A DNA stretch of 64,000 nucleotides from Silicimonas sp. (lineage in GTDB: Bacteria; Pseudomonadota; Alphaproteobacteria; Rhodobacterales; Rhodobacteraceae), in the NCBI GenBank assembly GCA_022824525.1, contig JAJDZT010000097.1, positions 36,384 to 100,383 of the forward strand, read 5' to 3'. The notes beneath the pieces were generated by a model, which was given only the letters and a program-made list of their open reading frames with translations, was not told the DNA's origin and ran no database searches. A program made the position numbers and the translations under genes. Positions 9,393 through 18,391 of the stretch are shown one piece after another. How positions within the stretch are numbered: position 1 is the first letter of the stretch; each line of letters starts with the position of its first letter.

Positions 9393-10177
9393 GCTTTACC
9401 ATCCTTGGGTGCGGCTCTTCGGGCGGCGTGCCCCGCCTCGGCGGTCACTGGGGCGACTGCGATCCGCTCAACCCGAAGAACCGACGCCGCCGCTGCTCGA
9501 TGCTGGTGACACGCCGCGACGAAGAAGGCACGACGCGGGTTCTGATCGACACCTCCCCCGATATGCGGGAACAGCTCCTTGATGCCGACGTCGGCGATCT
9601 GGACGCCGTCATTTTCACCCATGGGCACGCCGACCACGTGCACGGGATCGACGATCTGCGCATGATCGTTTTCAACAAGCGCGAACGCGTGCCCGTATGG
9701 GCCGACGGACCGACGCAGGAACGGCTCTACGGCAGCTTCGGATACGTCTTCACCCAACCCGAAGGCTCGCCCTATCCGCCCATCCTCGAGATGCACACGA
9801 TCGATGGTGATGTGACGATCACAGGCGCCGGGGGCGCGATCACCTTCCACCCGTTCAAGGTCGGCCATGGGTCCATTGACGCCCTTGGCTTTCGGGTGAA
9901 AGACGTCGCGTACCTGCCGGATGTGGCCGAGATTTACGACGCGGCCTGGGACAGTCTTGCCAATCTCGATCTCTGGATCCTCGACGCGCTTCGACGAACC
10001 CCGCATCCAACGCACGCGCACCTGGACCGCGCGCTGGAGTGGATCGAACGCGCCAGCCCCAAGCGCGCGATCCTGACCAACATGCATATCGATCTCGACT
10101 ACGAGACCCTGAAGGCCGAAACGCCGGACCACATTGAGCCGGCCTATGACGGGCTGACGCTGACCTTCGAGGACTGA
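9380..10177 (+). CDS. MBL-fold metallohydrolase, PhnP-like phosphodiesterase
   Basis: 265 residues. The N terminus GCGSSGGVPRLGG matches the PhnP / cyclic-phosphate phosphodiesterase branch of the metallo-beta-lactamase fold. The dinuclear metal motif is THGHADHVHG near residue 80, with later ligands in PFKVGHG and TNMHIDLDY. The gene overlaps tatD and is followed 6 bases later by the AEC transporter. The tatD-MBL pair recurs in Rhodobacteraceae; the actual substrate is unresolved. Confidence 0.85.
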   Translation: MGQLSFTILGCGSSGGVPRLGGHWGDCDPLNPKNRRRRCSMLVTRRDEEGTTRVLIDTSPDMREQLLDADVGDLDAVIFTHGHADHVHGIDDLRMIVFNKRERVPVWADGPTQERLYGSFGYVFTQPEGSPYPPILEMHTIDGDVTITGAGGAITFHPFKVGHGSIDALGFRVKDVAYLPDVAEIYDAAWDSLANLDLWILDALRRTPHPTHAHLDRALEWIERASPKRAILTNMHIDLDYETLKAETPDHIEPAYDGLTLTFED

Positions 10178-10183
10178 GCGCGC

Positions 10184-11113
10184 ATGCAGGCCCTCCTCGA
10201 CGTCATCCTGCCGGTCTTTCTCGTGATCGCCGCTGGCTACTTCGCAACACGGTTCCGCCTCTTCAGCCATGACGCCGTGGATGGGCTGACGAAATTCACC
10301 CAGAACATCGCGATCCCCTGCCTGCTTTTCAAAGCGATCTCGTCGCTTGACCTCGGGGCCGAGTTCGATCTGCCGCTTCTGGCAAGCTTCTACCTCGCCG
10401 CGTTCACCTGTTTCGCGCTCGGCATGGTTCTTGCCCACAAGGTCTTTGGCCGGAACTGGGCCGATAGCGTCGCAATCGGGTTCTGCTGCCTGTTCTCGAA
10501 CTCCGTCATGCTGGGCCTGCCCATCACCGAACGCGCCTTCGGACCGGAGGCATTGGCGGGGAACTATGCGATCGTCGCGCTCCACGCCCCGATCCTCTAC
10601 CTGATCGGCGTGACCTCGATGGAGGTGGTGAATGGCCAGGGTCAAAGCGCTGTTGCCACTACGCGCAAGATTCTCTCTTCGATGTTCCACAACGCACTGG
10701 TGATCGGGATCGGGTTGGGCGCACTGGTCAATGTCACCGGCTTCCCTGTACCCGCCGCGCTCGAGGAAGCGGTAGGTCTGATCGCCGCCGCCGCCCTTCC
10801 CGCCGCTCTCTTCGTGCTCGGCGGTGTTCTGGTCCGCTACAAGCCGGAAGGAGACCTCAAGGTCATTGCCATGGTCGGCACGATTTCACTTGTCGTGCAT
10901 CCGACGCTGGCCTGGAGTTTTGCCACAATCCTGGACCTTGACCGGGATGCTTTCCGCTCCGTCGTGCTGACCGCGGCGATGGCGCCGGGGGTGAACACCT
11001 ATGTATTCGCCAATATTTATGGCACGGCCAAGCGCGTCGCCGCCTCCAGCGTCCTGCTTTCAACGGTGGTTTCCGTCTTCTCGATCTGGCTCTGGCTGCT
11101 GATCCTGCCATAA
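10184..11113 (+). CDS. AEC family transporter (auxin efflux carrier-like permease)
   Basis: 309 residues, about ten hydrophobic segments arranged as two five-helix halves with the break region near SVATTRK. The segment FSNSVMLGLPI and the late AMAPGVNTYVFA match the conserved crossing regions of the family, whose members move organic anions such as malate or malonate. Start ATG 10184, 6 bases after the preceding stop. No substrate can be assigned. Confidence 0.85.
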   Translation: MQALLDVILPVFLVIAAGYFATRFRLFSHDAVDGLTKFTQNIAIPCLLFKAISSLDLGAEFDLPLLASFYLAAFTCFALGMVLAHKVFGRNWADSVAIGFCCLFSNSVMLGLPITERAFGPEALAGNYAIVALHAPILYLIGVTSMEVVNGQGQSAVATTRKILSSMFHNALVIGIGLGALVNVTGFPVPAALEEAVGLIAAAALPAALFVLGGVLVRYKPEGDLKVIAMVGTISLVVHPTLAWSFATILDLDRDAFRSVVLTAAMAPGVNTYVFANIYGTAKRVAASSVLLSTVVSVFSIWLWLLILP

Positions 11114-11220
11114 AATTATCGAAAATCAGCGAACATTAACCGAAATGATACCTGCTTTGTGCCCATACTCGGCCACAATGAGAGGCTTTACCGAATTGTG
11201 GGTAACGGGAGTCCTACGTG

Positions 11221-11391
11221 ATGCAGAATGTCATAGCATTTCCTAAAGTGGCTGTAGAAGCACCGGTCAAGACGCGCGCGACAGGCGCCAAGACGCTTTT
11301 TATTCACATTCGGTCCACGACGTTGATCGTGCATCTGGCCGCGTCGACCGTGGAAGAAACCGCGGGCACCAAGATCGGCAAACGCATCTGA
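11221..11391 (+). CDS. Small hypothetical protein, 56 residues
   Basis: Open frame from ATG 11221 to TGA 11391, with CGGGAG about 10 bases upstream and an AT-richer leader (11114-11215) that could hold a promoter. The product has a basic N-terminal half, then the segment TLIVHLAAST and a basic end (GKIGKRI-like, ending KIGKRI). No family recognised. A GTG directly ahead (11218) is an alternative start. The reading rests on start context and codon choice only. Confidence 0.45.
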   Translation: MQNVIAFPKVAVEAPVKTRATGAKTLFIHIRSTTLIVHLAASTVEETAGTKIGKRI

Positions 11392-11446
11392 CGAAACGCC
11401 ATATTCGGGTTTGCGCCCAGCCCGATGGCAGGCTTAACTTGGGCGC

Positions 11447-11815
11447 ATGATTTCTCACATCGACCACATCGTTCTGACCGTCCGCGATATCGAGCGTGCG
11501 GCCGCCTTCTATGCGCGCGTCCTGAAAATGGAGGTGGTGACCTTTGGTGAAGGACGGCGCGCGCTGACCTTCGGCACTCAAAAGATCAACCTTCAGACCC
11601 TGGGGCAGGAAACCCGCAATCACGCGGGCATCGGTTCGGGCGATCTCTGCCTCATCACGGAGATGGAAACCGACGCACTTCTCGAACATCTCGCGACCGA
11701 AGGCGTGAAGATCGTAGAGGGGCCCGTCGCAAAATCCGGCGCGCAAGGCCCCATCACCAGCGTTTATTTCAATGATCCCGACGGCAATCTCGTCGAAGTT
11801 TCCCGCTACGGCTGA
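11447..11815 (+). CDS. VOC (glyoxalase/dioxygenase fold) family protein
   Basis: 122 residues, one vicinal-oxygen-chelate module of two beta-alpha-beta-beta-beta units. The likely metal ligands are H in MISHIDHIVL, the central H-region (ETRNHAG) and E in the final DPDGNLVEVS. Stand-alone VOC proteins like this act as lyases, isomerases or antibiotic-binding proteins; no specific role can be read. It is convergent with the TRAP transporter genes and separated from them by repeat copy A. Confidence 0.82.
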   Translation: MISHIDHIVLTVRDIERAAAFYARVLKMEVVTFGEGRRALTFGTQKINLQTLGQETRNHAGIGSGDLCLITEMETDALLEHLATEGVKIVEGPVAKSGAQGPITSVYFNDPDGNLVEVSRYG

Positions 11816-11816
11816 C

Positions 11817-11872
11817 CTATTATCGGCCTGAAAATATCCCGGGGGTGCGGGGGCAGAGCCCCCGCGTCGCGC
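11817..11872 (+). repeat. Dispersed intergenic hairpin repeat, copy A (bidirectional terminator)
   Basis: Consensus TTATCGGCCTGAAAATATC followed by CCGGGG and a GC hairpin: GCGGGGGC (11847-11854), loop AGA, GCCCCCGC (11858-11865). It sits between the convergent VOC and dctM genes, so it may end both transcripts. Four more copies occur near 15.3, 25.9, 53.2 and 55.3 kb. Confidence 0.8.
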
Positions 11873-11893
11873 CACGCTTAAGAAAGCGCCTCG

Positions 11894-13306
11894 CTAGTTG
11901 GTTATGATCTCCGGCCCCATGAAGGTCGTCGGCAGGAAGGTCGAAAGCCAGGGAATATACGTCACCATGATCAGGAAGACGAAGAGAACGGCCAGGAACG
12001 GCAGCGCGGCCCGGACAACCGCCATCATGGGCATGCCCGCGACACCCGAGGTGACGAACAGGTTGAGGCCCACCGGTGGCGTAATCATCCCGATCTCCAT
12101 GTTGACCACCATGATGATGCCCAGGTGAATCGGATCGATCCCAAGCTCGATCGCGATCGGGAACACCAGCGGCGCCACGATGACGATCAGCCCGGACGGC
12201 TCCATGAACTGGCCGCCGATAAGCAGGATGACGTTGACGATGACAAGGAACATCACGGGCCCGAAGCCGGCGTCCAGCATGGCGCCCGCAATATGCTGCG
12301 GGATCTGCTCGTCCGTCAGTACGTGTTTCAGGATCAGCGCATTCGCGATGATGAACATGAGCGTGACGGTAAGCTTGCCCGCCTCAAACAGCGTATTCCG
12401 CACATCCTTGTGAAAGAATGCCGTGACCAGGGCCCAGGGCTTCTGGAACAGCGTCGCGTTGCGTTGTGGCGCATCGGCGACCACGTCCGCGGACAGGCCC
12501 CGCGCCTCGACCGCTTTCAGCGGCCCCATGTCGCGATAGACGAAACAGGCGATGAAGAAGGCATACATGGCCGCGACAGCCGCCGCTTCCGTCGGTGTGA
12601 AGATACCGCCGTAGATGCCGCCGAGGATGATGACGATCAGGAACAGGCCCCAGCCGGCATCCCGGCCTGCGGCGAACACCTCGCCCCATCCCTGCCACTC
12701 CCCTTTGGGCAGGTTCCGGACGCGGGCGATGATATAGATCGTCAGCATCAGCATGAAACCGGCGAGCATCCCCGGAATGACCCCGGCGAGGAACATCCGG
12801 CCCACCGAAACATCCGTGGCCGAAGCGTAAACGACAATCACGATCGACGGCGGGATCAAGATGCCGAGTGTCCCGGCGTTACAGATCACACCTGCCGCGA
12901 AGTCCTTGGAATATCCGACCTGCCGCATGCCCGCGATCACGATGGTGCCGATCGCGACAACGGTCGCAGGCGATGACCCGGAGAGTGCCGCAAACATCAT
13001 GCAGGCAACAACGCCCGCTATGGCCAGACCACCCGGCAAATGCCCCACAAGTGCGATGGAGAAACGGATGATCCGCCGCGCCACGCCACCTGTCGACATG
13101 AAGGTCGACGCGAGGATGAAGAACGGGATCGCCAAAAGCGTATAGTGCCCCGCCATCGCCTGGTAGAAGCTCTGCGCAATGGACGCGAGCGAGGTGTCCG
13201 ACAGGACCAGAAGGAAGATGATCGACGACAGGCCAAGCGACACGGCGATGGGAACACCCATCAGCAAAAGGCCGATGATCATCGCGAAAAGGAGGACGAC
13301 ATCCAT
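11894..13306 (-). CDS. dctM: TRAP transporter large permease
   Basis: 470 residues with about a dozen membrane segments; the membrane channel of a tripartite ATP-independent periplasmic transporter. Family landmarks are LLLMGVPIAVSLGLSS at the N terminus, the SGSSPATVVAIGTI segment and ITPPVGLNLFV near the end. It follows dctQ directly (1-base overlap) and dctP, so the three components form one operon. Likely solute is a C4-dicarboxylate or similar carboxylate, judged from the linked dctBD genes. Confidence 0.93.
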   Translation of the reverse strand: MDVVLLFAMIIGLLLMGVPIAVSLGLSSIIFLLVLSDTSLASIAQSFYQAMAGHYTLLAIPFFILASTFMSTGGVARRIIRFSIALVGHLPGGLAIAGVVACMMFAALSGSSPATVVAIGTIVIAGMRQVGYSKDFAAGVICNAGTLGILIPPSIVIVVYASATDVSVGRMFLAGVIPGMLAGFMLMLTIYIIARVRNLPKGEWQGWGEVFAAGRDAGWGLFLIVIILGGIYGGIFTPTEAAAVAAMYAFFIACFVYRDMGPLKAVEARGLSADVVADAPQRNATLFQKPWALVTAFFHKDVRNTLFEAGKLTVTLMFIIANALILKHVLTDEQIPQHIAGAMLDAGFGPVMFLVIVNVILLIGGQFMEPSGLIVIVAPLVFPIAIELGIDPIHLGIIMVVNMEIGMITPPVGLNLFVTSGVAGMPMMAVVRAALPFLAVLFVFLIMVTYIPWLSTFLPTTFMGPEIITN

Positions 13307-13992
13307 CAGTTCTGCTCCCGGTTCAATTGAGCGGCTTCTTCGACCGCATCTTCGACTTCATGGCTCACGATCAGGCTTTGGCGCGTACCGGCCCAGACAC
13401 CCCACCCCGCCTGACAGAAGCGGAACAGGATGAGCGCACAGCCAAAGGGCAGAATGGCATAGGGGATGACGCGGGGGAGTTTCTCGTATTCCTCCCCATA
13501 GTTGATGGCGTCTTCCAGCCAGCGGAACATCTCGAGCATCGGTACCTGGTCGGTGATGTAGAAAGCGCGATCCCGGACACCTTCGGTAAAGCCCATCGGG
13601 AACCAGCGTCCTTCCGTCGGCTGGAGCGCGGCAAACGGCGCCCAGTAATCCCATGCACCTTTCAGAAGCAGCGCGGCATAGGCGATGCAGCAGGCGGCGG
13701 AAATCAGGGCGAATATCTTGCGGCCCGGCGCATCAAAGAGGTTGGTCAGTGCATCGACCCCCAGATGGGCGGTGACCTTGATGCAATAGGACACGCCGAA
13801 GATGACCAGCCAGGCAAAAAGGATAAGGGTCACTTCAAGACCCCAGATCAGCTGGGAATTGAAACCGTAGCGGAGCACAACATTCGCGAAAGTCACGAGG
13901 GTCATAAGTCCGAGAAGGACTGCGATGGCAGTCTCCTCGATCGAGTTGACCACGCGACCCAGCGCGGTCTTCGGCTCATAGCGTCCGGACAT
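13306..13992 (-). CDS. dctQ: TRAP transporter small permease
   Basis: 228 residues with four transmembrane stretches (AIAVLLGLMTLVTFANVVL, EVTLILFAWLVIFGVSYCI, IFALISAACCIAYAALLL, VIPYAILPFGCALILF). The conserved central region GVDALTN follows helix two. ATG 13992 has GGGAGGGG five bases upstream and is preferred to the in-frame start 48 bases earlier. An unusually long periplasmic loop (about 55 residues) separates helices three and four. It lies between dctP and dctM. Confidence 0.9.
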   Translation of the reverse strand: MSGRYEPKTALGRVVNSIEETAIAVLLGLMTLVTFANVVLRYGFNSQLIWGLEVTLILFAWLVIFGVSYCIKVTAHLGVDALTNLFDAPGRKIFALISAACCIAYAALLLKGAWDYWAPFAALQPTEGRWFPMGFTEGVRDRAFYITDQVPMLEMFRWLEDAINYGEEYEKLPRVIPYAILPFGCALILFRFCQAGWGVWAGTRQSLIVSHEVEDAVEEAAQLNREQN

Positions 13993-14044
13993 CGGTTCCC
14001 CTCCCGAAGAAGACGGGCGGCGCATGACGCCGCCCGACAAGAGC

Positions 14045-15046
14045 TTACATCGATTCGTTGATCGCCTGCGCAGCCGCGATATTCTCGGCGCCCACGTCAG
14101 CTTCGAACTTTTCCCAAACCGGCTTCATGGCGTCGACCCAGGCCTGACGCTCTTCCGCGCTCAGCGACCGGATGGTGCCACCGGCGTCGATGATCGACTG
14201 CTTGGCCGCCTCGTTCACGGCGAACGCTTCGCCGTTCCGAGTCACGGTCACTTCATCAAGGATGGTCAGGAACTGGTCGCGCACATCGGCGTCAAGGCTG
14301 TCGAGCCAGTCCACGGAGGTCACGACGAGATAGTCGATGATGCCGTGGTTGGTCTCGGTGATGCCGTCCTGCACTTCGAAGAACTTCTGGCCCCAGATGT
14401 TCGACCACGTGTTCTCCTGCCCGTCGACAACGCCGGTCTGCAGCGCACCATAGACTTCCGAGAAGGCCATCGGCTGCGGCGAGGCACCGAGCGCTTCCAT
14501 CTGTGCGACAAGCACGTCCGACGGCTGCACGCGGAACTTGAGGCCCGATGCGTCGGCAGGCGACACAAGCGGCTTGTTGGCCGAGAACTGCTTCAGCCCG
14601 TTATGCCAGAACGCCAGACCCTGCAGGCCGCGGCGCTGCATGCTGTCCTTCATCGCCTGGCCGGTTTCGGAGTTCTGAAACGCGTCCACGGCATCCATGC
14701 TCTTGAACATGAAGGGCAGGTCGAAGATGCGGAACTGCTTGGTGAACGTTTCGAACTTCGACAGAGACGGTGCGGCAAGCTGGACGTCGCCCTGAAGCAT
14801 GGCTTCAAGCACCTGGTCGTCATTGTAAAGCTGGCTGGAGGGGAAGACCTCCATGCACATCGTGCCGTTCATCTCGTTGTTCACGCGCTCGGCCAGAAGC
14901 GAGGCGGCAATGCCTTTCGGATGGCGGTCCGTGTTGGTGACGTGGCTGAACTTGACGACGATCTCACCATCGTCACAGGCCGCGAAACCAGCTGTTGCCG
15001 TAAAGCAAAGCGACGCGGCCACGGCCGCGGTTGTCAGGAATTTCAT
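14045..15046 (-). CDS. dctP: TRAP transporter solute-binding protein
   Basis: 333 residues, periplasmic. A Sec signal (MKFLTTAAVAASLCFTATA, cleaved near GFAA) precedes the mature domain. Family signatures are FSHVTNTDRHPKG, LKFRVQPSDVLVAQMEALG (with the carboxylate-binding Arg region) and QTGVVDGQENTWSN. Start ATG 15046 is chosen because GGGAGGT lies upstream and a signal peptide begins there; the frame extends 20 codons further without either. A regulatory region with two DctD-like dyads lies 120-170 bases upstream. Confidence 0.93.
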   Translation of the reverse strand: MKFLTTAAVAASLCFTATAGFAACDDGEIVVKFSHVTNTDRHPKGIAASLLAERVNNEMNGTMCMEVFPSSQLYNDDQVLEAMLQGDVQLAAPSLSKFETFTKQFRIFDLPFMFKSMDAVDAFQNSETGQAMKDSMQRRGLQGLAFWHNGLKQFSANKPLVSPADASGLKFRVQPSDVLVAQMEALGASPQPMAFSEVYGALQTGVVDGQENTWSNIWGQKFFEVQDGITETNHGIIDYLVVTSVDWLDSLDADVRDQFLTILDEVTVTRNGEAFAVNEAAKQSIIDAGGTIRSLSAEERQAWVDAMKPVWEKFEADVGAENIAAAQAINESM

Positions 15047-15168
15047 GATGTACCTCCCAAGGATGAATTCCACCACACAGCATCCGGTCCGTTCGAAACA
15101 TCGCAAGACGAAAGTTCACACAAATTTTACCCATGCTTTTCAGATACTTGCGTCATGACGATGAAAGC

Positions 15169-15220
15169 TTGTGCGAAATACGAAACACCTGTTCGCGCTA
15201 ACTGTGCGGATTTCCGCACA
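15169..15220 (-). promoter_or_regulatory. Tandem dyads upstream of dctP, probable DctD operators
   Basis: At 15203-15220 a perfect inverted repeat, TGTGCGGA and TCCGCACA around a 2-bp centre. At 15170-15187 a degenerate version (TGTGCGAA...CGAAACA). Their centres are 33 bp apart, about three helical turns. Position (about 125-175 bp upstream of the dctP start) and the adjacent dctBD genes suggest activator sites. I find no canonical sigma-54 -24/-12 element between them and dctP. Confidence 0.6.
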
Positions 15221-15252
15221 AAGGTGGAGAGCGGCTTTCGACGTTCTTCCTG

Positions 15253-15301
15253 GGTCAAATATCCCGGGGAGTCTTTCGCAGAAAGACGGGGCGGAGCCCC
15301 C
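15253..15301 (+). repeat. Dispersed intergenic hairpin repeat, copy B
   Basis: Shares AAATATCCCGGGGAG with the other copies, then GTCTTTC-GCA-GAAAGAC as an inserted hairpin and GGGGC-GGA-GCCCC as the terminal stem. It lies after the dctD stop on the minus strand and upstream of the dctP control region, so it may insulate the two operons. Confidence 0.7.
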
Positions 15302-15350
15302 AATCAGCCAATCGCGTGCGCCGCAAGGCGCGCAATCCGGCGCGCTCCGG

Positions 15351-16574
15351 TCACGCGCGATAATCCTCGGCCTTGATGCCGTATTTCGCCAGCTTGTCGT
15401 AAAACGTCTTCCGCGGCAGCTTCAGCGCCTGCGCCGTTTCGGTCGCGTTCCCCTTGTGACGGGTCAGCGCGTCGATCAGAAGCGATGCCTCGATCTGGGC
15501 CATCTTCTCGGCCAACCCCATCTCGCCTCCCTCCTCGGGAGACAGGCCCAGCGTGAAACGCATGGCGACATTCATCAGGGCGCGCGCGTTTCCGGGCCAG
15601 TCCTGCGACATGAGCGAGGCCAGCAATCCCGGCGGGATGGGGCGCGGCTCGACGCCGGATTGCTCGGCGGCTTGCGCAACATAGTGTCGGAACAGGACGG
15701 GGATGTCCTCGGGCCGTTCACGCAGGGCGGGAATGCGGACACGCAACCCTTCAAGTCGATAGTAGAGATCCGCATTCAACCGACCAGCCTCAACAGCAGC
15801 CATCGTGTCCTGTGTCGACCCGGCCAGGATACGGCACTCCCCCGAATGTTCGAGCGCATCGAGCAGGACGTATTGCGCGTCATGCGGCAGCGACACGATT
15901 TCATTGAGAAAGAGGCTGCCGTTTTCGGTTGAGGACAATGCCTGTTTCAGGCGATCCGGCTCAAGGCCTGCAGACGTCAGTTTCACGAAAGGCCCAGCCA
16001 CGCGGGAGGACAGGAGATGCAGCACTTCGGCGACCTTCGAGATCCCGGAGCCCGGAGCGCCTTCCACAAGGACTGACCCGGGCACACGTGCAATCTGTCT
16101 GCATTGGTCCCGCAAGCGTTCCGCCAGTGCGGAGTGCCCGAACAGCAGTCGCGCGGCCGCATCACCGGTCTGGATTTCCGCCTTCAGCTTTCGGTCGGCC
16201 AGAGCGATGCGGCGGGCGTCCAAAGCCCGCTCGACGGTGGCGACGAGTTGCTCGGTCGGACAGGGTTTCTCAAGGAAGTCGAAGGCGCCCCGCCCCAATG
16301 CCTTGACAGCCATCGGGATGTCGCCTTCGCCCGTCAACAGGATGACCGGCAGGTCGGGGTCAGTTTTCTGTGCGAAACCAAGAAGTTCCATGCCGTCCTT
16401 GCCCGGCATCCGGATGTCGGACAGGATCACTCCGCCGAAGGTTCTGCTGATGTGATCCTTTGCGACCACGAAAGACCCCGCCGGGGTTACGGAAAGGCCG
16501 GCGAGTTCCAGCGTTTGAGCCAAGGCCTCGCGGACCGGGGCGTCGTCTTCGACCAACAGGACTTCAGCGCTCAT
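15351..16574 (-). CDS. dctD: DctD-type response regulator with degenerate AAA+ domain (no GAFTGA loop)
   Basis: 407 residues. Receiver domain 1-115 keeps phospho-acceptor D53 (ILSDIRMPG) and the EKP lysine near 103. The AAA+ domain is unusual: Walker A reads GAPGSGIS (lysine position replaced), Walker B reads LFLNEI with Asn224 for Asp, and the whole loop that holds GAFTGA in sigma-54 activators is absent between about 197 and 220. Downstream YRLEGLRVRIPALRERPEDI is retained. The C terminus (NATETAQALKLPRKTFYDKL) is a Fis-type helix-turn-helix. It therefore probably binds DNA but is unlikely to remodel sigma-54 holoenzyme. Overlaps dctB by ATGA. Confidence 0.9.
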   Translation of the reverse strand: MSAEVLLVEDDAPVREALAQTLELAGLSVTPAGSFVVAKDHISRTFGGVILSDIRMPGKDGMELLGFAQKTDPDLPVILLTGEGDIPMAVKALGRGAFDFLEKPCPTEQLVATVERALDARRIALADRKLKAEIQTGDAAARLLFGHSALAERLRDQCRQIARVPGSVLVEGAPGSGISKVAEVLHLLSSRVAGPFVKLTSAGLEPDRLKQALSSTENGSLFLNEIVSLPHDAQYVLLDALEHSGECRILAGSTQDTMAAVEAGRLNADLYYRLEGLRVRIPALRERPEDIPVLFRHYVAQAAEQSGVEPRPIPPGLLASLMSQDWPGNARALMNVAMRFTLGLSPEEGGEMGLAEKMAQIEASLLIDALTRHKGNATETAQALKLPRKTFYDKLAKYGIKAEDYRA

Positions 16575-18373
16575 GCTGCTATCTCCTCAGCCCAGGGTTT
16601 GAGACGTACGGTAAAGATGGCGCCGCCATCGGGCGCGTTCTCACCCGAGATGTTGCCGCCAAAGCTTTGCACCAGACCATAGGAAATCGAGAGACCAAGG
16701 CCGGTGCCCTCTCCGTCCCCCACGGTCTTTGTCGAATAGAACGGTTCGAAAATCTTGTCCGGGTCTTCGATCCCCGGCCCCGTATCGGACACGCGCACGA
16801 ACGGTGCGGGTTCGGCCTTCACTTCGATCCGGATCTGCTTTCGCTCGGAGGCAGACATTGCATCGGCTGCATTGGTGACCAGATTGACCAGCACCTGCTG
16901 GAGACGCACCTCTCCACCCTCAACCCAGATGGGCGTGTCGGGTACGTCGAGCTGCAGGTCGATCCCGCCGCCCGCAATCGTCGTCTCCGTCAATTCTACC
17001 GCCGCTTCCGCCACCGACACGAGGTCGACGCGAGAAGAGGGTTCGCTTTCCTGCCGCGCGAACGCCTTGAGGTTCTTGATAATGCGCGCCATCCGCCCCG
17101 CCAGATCGGCGATCTTGGCGAGATTGCTTCCCGCTTGGGTGCTGTCGTTTCGGGCCAGAAACTGGGTTCCGTTCTCGGCAAAGGATCGGATCGCCATGAG
17201 TGGCTGATTGAGTTCGTGACTGATCCCGGCCGACATTTGACCGAGCGCGGACAGCTTGCCGACCTGCACCAAATCTTCCTGCGCACGTTTCAGGGCTGCC
17301 TCGGCGTCGCGCCGTTCGGCGATCTCGGTCCGAAGGGTTTCGTTGATGCGGGAAAGTTCTTCCGTTCGCTCGGCCACGCGATCCTCCAAGGCGGCGTTCG
17401 CCAGCGCGAGCACCCGTCGCCTTTCGGCCGTGAGAAAGAGGATGGCGCCGAAAAAGGCCAGAAGGGCAGCGGTGACGCTGGCCTGAAGACCGGCGACCAC
17501 GTAAGCGGGCCGCGCATCGACCAGCGCTTCCGCTGTCAGATCGAGCACCGGCAGATCGCGGGAGATATGGAGCGCGCGGTCGGGAACGTATGGCCCGGCG
17601 TCGATCTCCCAAAGCCGCAGACCACGAAGCGTGGTTTCGGTGAAGGGTACGAATGGCCTGAGATCTTCGGGGTCATAACGCGCGGTTCCATCACGCAGCC
17701 TGTCCCCGCGCTGCATCAGCACAAGCTCTGACCGGTTCGAGGAAAAGGTGACGCCCAGCGTATCGGTGAACAGAACCGCAGGCACCTGCCCGCGCCCCTC
17801 GGCCTCCAAACGGTCCATGTCGACAATTGCGGCAAGCACGGCCACCACTGGCCCGTTTTCGCTGAACACCGGAGCCGCGAAGTAGAACGCGCGGGTCTCG
17901 TAGGTTTCGCTAATGGCGTGGAAATTCCCGAGTGCGCCTGTAAGGGCGCGGTCGATAAAGTCTTCCTCCAACCATGAGCCGGCGGACGAACCGCTGGCAC
18001 TTGCCACGAAGCGCCGATCGGCATCGATCAGGACAAGATCGAGTGCGCCGGAAAGGTCGGACGGTCGCAAGAGAAGCGCCTGAAGCTCTTCCGGTGTGAT
18101 GTCGGCGTCCTGAAGCTGGGGATCACCTGCAAGAACCACGATCAATTCGCGGTACCGCGAAAGCTGCTTGATCAGTCGGTCCGAGGCCAACGTCAGATCG
18201 GACCGGCCGCGCTGCTGCAACTGATCAAGCGCTTGCCCAAGCCCGATCCACCAAACGGTCAGCACGAACGCGAGGGCTGCCAAAGAGAAGGTTATGATCC
18301 GTATGAGTTTCACGGGCAGGACCGTAACACTCTGGGATGCGGGCAACAATTGATCACATTGCGCGCGCTTCAT
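16571..18373 (-). CDS. dctB: DctB-type C4-dicarboxylate sensor histidine kinase
   Basis: 600 residues. TM1 about 24-45, a periplasmic double-Cache-like sensor region 46-290, TM2 about 292-316, then a coiled coil and the kinase core. Phospho-acceptor H386 lies in GISHELNQPL; the N box is NLVTNAADAM (497-506), G1 DTGPGIEDP and G2 GEGTGLGLS. This layout is that of DctB. The stop overlaps dctD (ATGA). ATG 18373 lacks a clear ribosome site; a GTG about 60 bases downstream (before KLIRIITF) is a possible alternative. The upstream chimeric hydrolase gene ends 18 bases before, so read-through from that unit is possible. Confidence 0.92.
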   Translation of the reverse strand: MKRAQCDQLLPASQSVTVLPVKLIRIITFSLAALAFVLTVWWIGLGQALDQLQQRGRSDLTLASDRLIKQLSRYRELIVVLAGDPQLQDADITPEELQALLLRPSDLSGALDLVLIDADRRFVASASGSSAGSWLEEDFIDRALTGALGNFHAISETYETRAFYFAAPVFSENGPVVAVLAAIVDMDRLEAEGRGQVPAVLFTDTLGVTFSSNRSELVLMQRGDRLRDGTARYDPEDLRPFVPFTETTLRGLRLWEIDAGPYVPDRALHISRDLPVLDLTAEALVDARPAYVVAGLQASVTAALLAFFGAILFLTAERRRVLALANAALEDRVAERTEELSRINETLRTEIAERRDAEAALKRAQEDLVQVGKLSALGQMSAGISHELNQPLMAIRSFAENGTQFLARNDSTQAGSNLAKIADLAGRMARIIKNLKAFARQESEPSSRVDLVSVAEAAVELTETTIAGGGIDLQLDVPDTPIWVEGGEVRLQQVLVNLVTNAADAMSASERKQIRIEVKAEPAPFVRVSDTGPGIEDPDKIFEPFYSTKTVGDGEGTGLGLSISYGLVQSFGGNISGENAPDGGAIFTVRLKPWAEEIAA

Positions 18374-18391
18374 GTCGAAACGCGGGCCCGA

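Noticed and set aside
15047..15200. Sigma-54 promoter for dctP
   Set aside because: No GG-N10-GC element with the right context was found; kept only as a negative observation.
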